Assembly: GCF_001949145.1 (NCBI RefSeq)
Contig: NW_019091510.1
Coordinates: forward strand, 83,793 to 147,792
Length of the DNA: 64,000 bases
DNA from: Acanthaster planci
Taxonomy: Eukaryota; Echinodermata; Asteroidea; Valvatida; Acanthasteridae
Direction of reading: 5' to 3'
Under the pieces are notes generated by a model. That model was given only the letters and a program-made list of their open reading frames with translations. It was not told the DNA's origin and did no database searches. This document shows, piece by piece, positions 58,001-64,000 of this stretch (positions within the stretch are counted from its first letter, which is position 1; the number at the start of each line of letters is the position of its first letter). Position numbers and translations under genes: made by a program.

Positions 58001-61000
58001 TCGGTCGGAGGGTGTGAAGCACCTCCACGGTTTGTGTCACCTTTGTAAGGTACGGCAAGATCGGTCGGTTGAACTTGAGCTGAGTTGGTGTATTTTGATT
58101 GAATGATACTTCATGGGTGCGTCCCGGCTCCGGCGTGTGATGTTGTTTGAGGGTTTTACATCTTTGCCGAGGTGCTCTTTTGGCTTCAGTCGTGACTGGG
58201 CATTCATCTACGGCTTTTCCGTCTCTTTGTGCAAACGTTTGTACGTGAAGCCTGGCCACACGAAAATTCTTTTTTGTTTCTGCGGCATGATTTTTTTCCA
58301 TACAATGTCATTTTTTCTATCAGTCGGTTTTCGCGTGAAAGGAAGATATATAAGCCACAATTACGGTGTACTTCGCCGCGATTGCTGTTGTTTGTGGCTC
58401 GGCCGCTCGAACGCTGGGAACGTACAACCGGTTGTCGCTATTAGTTACTTGCAGCATGCAAGCAACATGCAACAAACATGCAACATGGTGGCGTCCTCGT
58501 ACATTCTTCGAGAGTAAATGTTTGAGCTAACTTCTTTTCCATTAAAAAATCATATCTGTCATGGAAAATTATTGATGTAAATTATGCAAAACTTTCCATT
58601 GTCTCCAGTTTTGTAAGCCATCTCGATAGTTTTTGCAGCTTTTCAAAAATCAAATCTCACACGTTTTCCCGTGTGTTCGTGTAAAACCCTGAAGAGGAGG
58701 AGGTGGTGTGTGTACCTGTTTCAAGAACAGTGTTCTTGAGTCGTGTTCCCGTCGTTCAAGCGCGAGAACGCGAAACCCGTGTCAAGGACAGGCCGCCCGA
58801 ACTCGACCATGGGGAAGTACAAGATGCGATTAAGTTGTTCGCTTACAGACAGCACATTCAGACCATACATGGATGCACGGGAAATGCTAGGCACACAATC
58901 TGCACTGCAAAGAAGAGGATGTTCATGTGATCCTTAGTATACTGGATCCTCAGGGAACTGAGCAAAGACATACAGAGGTTACTTCGTCGGTCTCACTCGT
59001 CAAAAGGACCGGACTCTTTATAGCACATACGATATTATGTAGATGGCGACTGTATCTGTGGTTGTGTTGATGGTTATGATTCAAGGCGAGTTATGACATG
59101 GATAAGCTGCGGTGAAATGCACAAACTTGGACCCAAGAGTAATTGGAGGTTACTATCTGCAGGCAGTTTACTATCACATGATATGGCAGCGAGGACATTA
59201 TCCCATTAAAGGACAGAGAATGGTGGACCTTCACCCTACCACTTTTAAAGAAAACGATAGTTTCAGTACTGAAATCAGTACAAATTCGCGTCGAATCGGG
59301 CTCTTTACTTTGAAGTACCTTATGAGACCATCAACACCAGACGTCAAAGGTCCACCGGAAAAATTAAGGCAGACGGGTGGCCTGATACTATTTACTATTT
59401 ACTGATACTATATACTAACAACAACAACTACCTTTTTTGTCTGCCGCAGCTTCCATGTCGATGGGAACAGCAACACTTCGAGGGAACGAAAAAGTGTTTT
59501 AAAGGAACAAAATATGATTTCCAGGGAAAGAAATATTATTTTGAGGAACGAAAAACATTTCGAGGAGGCAATACCACATTTCGAAGGAACGAAACACCAT
59601 TTCTAGGGAACCAAAATAATTTTGAGGGAATGTAATGTAATTTGGAGAGATCACGGTATTACTTTAATGGAACAAAAACATTTTAAGGGGGAAAACGGCA
59701 CTTCCAGGGAATGAAAAACGTTTCTGAGGCAGAAAACACGGTTTTTAAGATAACAAAATAGCATTCCGAGGAATGAAATATTGTCTCTATAGGGAACGAA
59801 ATAACATTTCGAGTGGAAGAACTTTTCGAGGAAGCAAAATGTTATTTTGAGGAGCTAAATAATATTCAAGGGGTCTCAAGGGATCAAACCAACCTTTCTA
59901 GGGAACGGAACAACATTTTGAGTTAAGGTTGGGCTAACACTTTGGTGTAAGACTTTTCTTACCCTAACACCAGTGTAGAACCCAGAACGTGCTTGGGTTG
60001 GGCTGGATATCGGGTTTGCTTGGTCCAGCTGAATTGATTGGCCTGGGTCAGTTGGTTTGGGATAGGTTAGGCGGGGTTGCTTTGGGTGGGGTTTAAGTAG
60101 AGACCGTATATGGGATGTGCTGACTCGCACTGATTTTCTCATTCGATTTTGCTGCTTGTAAACTTTGATATCATAATACCGTGGTTACAGTAAATGTTAT
60201 GATATTTATCTCTTTTGCAGGTCAAGGGGAAAACTTTGAGAACGCATTTACGCCGGTAATTGATGTTCCACCAGAGAGGATTCCGCTGGCTTTCTATTCG
60301 GGTCTCTTTGCTTATTCAGGATGGTAAGAAGGTTTATAACACTGCTCCAGGGAGCAACCTCATTTTCTGTGATGAAATTGTCTGATGTACCTTACCAAAT
60401 CATTTCGTTTGGAGTAAGATATCACCAGTGAGACACCCATTTTTCATTAGACTTTTTTCAAAGCACACAGTTCACAGTTCACACAGTTCAGTTCACATTT
60501 GTTTGATAAATAGGCCTAATTTAGATCTAATCAAGCTATACGCGCATCCGTCCCAGCGTTGTAGCCAGCTTTTTGGTGCCGGGAGGGATTTAAAGGCGAA
60601 TGTGGCATGGGGCTTTAATATTCAACATAATGTGGGGGAAGAAAAAACTTCGAATCCTTACTCACGGTCCCGACATCATTGCTTTTATTTCGTGGTGTTG
60701 TTTTCTTTGGGTTGTGGCACTAATATTTGAAAAATAAATGTACCGATTATTCTACTGTACAAAAGAGAAAATAGTTGGGGAGGGGAATGCGTCAGAGGTG
60801 GGCAAGTTGCCCCCCCCCCCGACACGCCACTGGTCCGTCAGGTTAGTTTGCAACTGTGGAAGAATGAAGGTTTCAGAACTTCTGTCTGTGTGGACGAGAG
60901 AGGAGGGAGTTGTGCTATCACCTTAAAGCGTTAAAAAGACTTCATTAAGAGTAGCGGTCTTTAAATACCAGCATATTGTGCCCTTTCAGAAAGCTTTCTA

Positions 61001-64000
61001 GATGTGCACTGTTTTGTTTCTTCTTTGCTTGGAGACTTTTTGTGAGTACATTTTACATTGACATCGTAGCAAAAAGTAGACTGTAAATTATTATTCATGA
61101 ATACCCAAAACAGTTTAGCCATTCCTACTGATCGATAGCTTATCACGTGGCCGGTCTCTAACAGTTGATGTAATAGGGGCTGGAAGGCTGTAAATTCCCT
61201 TCAACTCACCTTTAATTGCTTTGGCACATTATCAGCATCCATTCTCTTGATCTTGTCTTTGACAAACCTAAGACCGACCAAGCACGCATTTATTCCCTTA
61301 TGAAATATTGCATGTTCATACTCTCTCCATAGGCAATACCTGCCCTGTGTCACTGAAGAGATGATCAATCCATCAAGGTAGAGAGGGCAACTTGAACGTT
61401 GCTAAGAGAACAGCATCTTCTAAGGTCACTTGCATGAGTCTGCAACTATCACATTAGGAAAAAGTAGCAATGAGTTCCAAATGCCGAGGATAACATGAGA
61501 TTTATAATGATTTATTACTCAACGTTGGCTGTTGAATTTACTGCTTACCTGTTTCAAAATACGAAAAGCACGATGCATAACAGAATTTTTAACCCAAAGA
61601 GCCGGGTTTAATTAGACAATCTCACAACCGGGGCCTTAGAACTCGACCGTCCAAAGCCCATTTTTTTAAACCAGTAACTGCTCATCAGTAAAAAACAATG
61701 TGGAGTTTCAACTCAATCTGACATGTGATTTTGTTGTTACGGTCATTGGAAGTTGAAGGCTACACGCATGCCAGCCTGCAGTGCACTGAGCACTGCAGTG
61801 AAAAAGAACATTTATACATTATTGGCGGACGAAAATTTTGGCAATGCGCAAAAACGGTAGGTTCGGTTTTAACAAAATCAGTTTCAAAATGACTGCAAAG
61901 AGTTACTAAAAAACTCCCAAAGGCTCGGCTAGTAAAAAAAAGTGCCATGCGGCGATATTGGAATAAGGTTTGTTGGGGATGGATTCGGCTCTTTTAGGGC
62001 CGTCCTCATGAATCCCTAAAGTTGAAATCTTCAGACGATTGTCGGCCTTTTGATCGATTTATTGCTCTAACAGTTGCTTTTAGTTTCGACATACTTTTAT
62101 GTCTGCGTTACTCTTTCCTTTTCCCACAGAAATATTCCACTAGGGATCATCGTATCGATGACCATCATAACTGTAGTTTACATGATGGTCAATGTAGCGT
62201 ACTATGTGGTCATTTCTCCAGTGGAGCTGCTGGCTTCAAATGCTGTGGCCTTGGTAACTAACTGACAACCTATAAGAACTTGAAGAGACTTCAGACGGTA
62301 GATTATTCCACCCATAGGGGTCCAAAATCATATTTTGGCACTGAAAGTGATCGTAGACCTGTCAAACTTAAAAAAATGAAAATACTTAAACATCTGCGGG
62401 TGATACCATACAGTTTGAGGTTGAATATTAGCAAAACATGATTTGTATCAGAATTTTAAGAAATCCAAAGTTGGGAGTGAACATGCAAGCATCAGCCATC
62501 GGCCAAGGTATACGTATTTCTTTATAAGCGTTGGCGCACGGCAGCAGTGACTCTTATCACTGTATCGCAAAAGCTGTACTTTGTCTGTGTGTGTGTGTTT
62601 TTTTTACTTTGAACATCGCGGGCATATACGTATGCAAAGGGTCTATAGTCCATTTTGTCATGAACAGAATTGATTCAGTATTGTATGGCCTAATGGAAAT
62701 AATTATACTTTCCATCTGGTTTTAATAATGTTATAACAGTGTCTATTTTCTCCTTTCTAAAAGACTTTTGGTGACCGAGTGCTTGGATCTTGGTCTGCAG
62801 TTTGTTCGTTGGCTGTCGCTTTGTCTTGTATCGGAGGTGTTAATGGAGCAATATTTGCAACTGCCAGGTTCGTAACTTTTCAAAAATTCATAAAAATCAA
62901 AATTCATTAAAGTTGATATTTGGGCAAATGATTTAACTTTTATAAATTGCATTTATAAAATTTATAAAGTGAATCATTTCTTTTTCGGTTTTCAACTTGT
63001 AAGGAGCAAACAAACTCTTGGAAACCTTTTTCCTTTGGAGGATATGTTTGAATATTAATAATACTATTATTAATTGTGATGTACAATTTGCTTCTTTCAG
63101 GTCTCTCATGGTGTCATCGCAGGAGGGCGTCACGCCTGAAGTTCTGGGGATGATCCACGTGCACTACAAGACACCTTTACCGGCGGCACTCGCTTTCGTA
63201 ATGATTTTGTTCTGTTTGATATACATTATACTGTTTTTTATAAGCACAATCATCACTGTCGTTTTCCCCAGTCAAATTTATGCTCTTGCCGTTTTTTTTC
63301 TCCTCCACATCTGAACAATACATGTCATAAAGGGCCTCTGTGGAACTGATGAATATAATGCCGTTGATACATCACACAAAATCGGGAATAAGCTTTTGCG
63401 TCTCCGGAGGTTCTTTAGATAATCTGAATCCCTCCTTGTACTCATTTGTATTCGAAAGGAAGAGAAAATAAAGGAAATTTGCGAGGCGAAAGGGGTGCTT
63501 GTTTGTTTGTTGGGGTGCTTGTTTGTTTGGAAGTAAAAAGGAAAACACTTGTTTTCACATGGACCCCAACGCCCTCTTTTTAAGGTTTAAATTGCTTTGC
63601 AATGATTTAATAACACACTTATCCTTTCTGTCGATAGGTTCACTAGTGAGTCATCCTAATTGCATTTTTCTGATGTTTTTCCTGAGGAGTCATAATGATC
63701 TCTCAGATATTATCGCTGATAATGCTTCCAACCGTAGTTCCCAATTGTTGTGTGCATGCTGCTTTTTGGAGATGTCGGTACGATACTCAACTACATGAGT
63801 TTTCCTAACTGGTTGTTTAGCTGCCTGTCATTTGCCATCATCCCATACTACCGATGGAAGCATCCAGACATGCCAAGACCATTTAAGGTACGATGTCAGA
63901 TAAAAAGGCGCCTTAATCGGCGCATGATTGCCAACAGTGAAATATTGTGGTTTTAACCTTATAAATCCTTATAGGACCATTTTTCGGCCCTCTCAAAGCC
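55003..64000 (+). CDS. SLC7 light-chain amino acid transporter, xCT-like, copy 3 (runs off window)
   Basis: The third tandem copy, same family and strand. Exons visible: 55003-55507, 56426-56551, 60221-60323, 61333-61377, 62130-62253, 62764-62867, 63101-63197, 63738-63887. Each equals the matching copy 2 exon in length and phase. Exons 9 and 10 lie beyond the window, so the end is not biological. About 364 of an expected ~376 residues can be compared with copy 2 up to the last helices without any break. GSGIF, the SGG loop, the heavy-chain cysteine C153 and R130 are present. The site aligned with xCT R396 is Asn (SFPNWLF), as in copy 2. Exon 1 differs from copy 2 at about 24 of 505 bases. Intron 2 holds a LINE tail and a minisatellite; intron 3 holds a hAT-like MITE. 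Confidence 0.92.
56950..57133 (+). mobile_element. LINE 3' coding tail remnant
   Basis: The frame from 56950 reads SGWNRPRGRPHSRLKDVV, then LQPKDALALTQDHARWRQ, close to the GRPxxRWxDxV...DAxxLAxDRxxWR signature at the end of many non-LTR reverse transcriptases. Only this end is present and no polymerase domain is seen upstream. Confidence 0.62.
59455..59935. repeat. Degenerate minisatellite (GGAACGAAAAACATTTCGAG type), copy 3 intron 2
   Basis: Roughly fifteen or more diverged units of about 24-28 bases, with cores such as GGAACGAAA, ACATTTCGAGG and ATTTTGAGG. It is purine-rich on the plus strand. Its inverse loosely resembles the CTCACAACGTTTCTC unit in copy 1 intron 3. Confidence 0.7.
59985..60105. 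repeat. GGTT-rich degenerate repeat, copy 3 intron 2
   Basis: GCTTGGGTTGGGCTGG, CAGTTGGTTTGGGATAGG and similar blocks lie 120-240 bases before exon 3, the same relative place as in copies 1 and 2. Confidence 0.58.
60554..60832. mobile_element. hAT-like MITE, copy 3 intron 3
   Basis: Left end CAGCGTTGTAGCCAG; right end a C run then GACACGCCACTG. The eight bases outside each end (ATCCGTCC and GTCCGTCA) share TCCGTC, a plausible decayed 8 bp target duplication. The interior core GTGGTGTTGTTTTCTTTGGG is shared with 51982-52364. Confidence 0.52.

Noticed and set aside
55003-64000. Copy 3 as a truncated pseudogene lacking exons 9 and 10
   Set aside because: The window ends 113 bases after exon 8. 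In copies 1 and 2 the following intron is 358 and 1142 bases, so the missing exons are simply outside.
1-64000. CRISPR arrays, operons, ribosome binding sites, bacterial mobile elements
   Set aside because: Spliced animal genes and the repeat types show a eukaryotic nuclear sequence. No regularly spaced identical repeats with unique spacers were seen.

Overview
The window reads as animal nuclear DNA. It has long spliced genes with GT-AG introns, animal gene families, many short foldback and terminal-inverted-repeat elements, a DIRS-type retrotransposon, ACATGTAC microsatellites and assembly gaps. The gene content and repeat style suggest a marine invertebrate, possibly a cephalochordate or other invertebrate deuterostome. 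The sequence alone does not fix the species. All homology calls come from family knowledge; no database search was run.

Left third (1-25 kb). The last exon of a purple-acid-phosphatase-like gene lies on + at 294-463. A ~780 bp direct duplication with an internal ~16 bp minisatellite follows. Next comes a complete ten-exon gene on - (5694-16543) for 3-ketodihydrosphingosine reductase (KDSR), the second enzyme of sphingolipid synthesis. Its predicted protein has 330 residues, all nine introns are phase 0, and one intron has a GC donor. Its introns hold several foldback elements and a possible alternative terminal exon. From 16.5 to 25.3 kb I see no convincing gene.

Middle (25-30 kb). A candidate two-exon gene (25389-27396, +) would encode a 78-residue secreted peptide precursor. 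It has a signal peptide, a two-cysteine loop, a dibasic site and a C-terminal Gly. A nearly perfect 178 bp foldback element sits in its intron.

Right half (30-64 kb). Three tandem, same-strand copies of an SLC7 light-chain amino acid transporter most like xCT/SLC7A11 fill this part. Copy 1 (30044-39814) predicts 503 residues and copy 2 (42942-53124) 498. Copy 3 starts at 55003 and runs off the window after exon 8. Exon 2 to exon 10 lengths and phases match exactly in all copies where visible. Copies 2 and 3 are a younger pair with mosaic identity (exons 1, 2 and 7 about 95%, other exons about 78-88%), which suggests gene conversion. Copy 1 keeps both arginines that bind the acidic substrate in xCT, whereas copies 2 and 3 have Asn at the second site, as in LAT1. 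The array may therefore hold transporters of different specificity. Its introns carry independent insertions: a shortened DIRS element, two related hAT-like MITEs, a TIR element in copy 2 only, a LINE tail and several minisatellites. An 853-base run of N lies in copy 1 intron 2, flanked by a GACCAA-type repeat.
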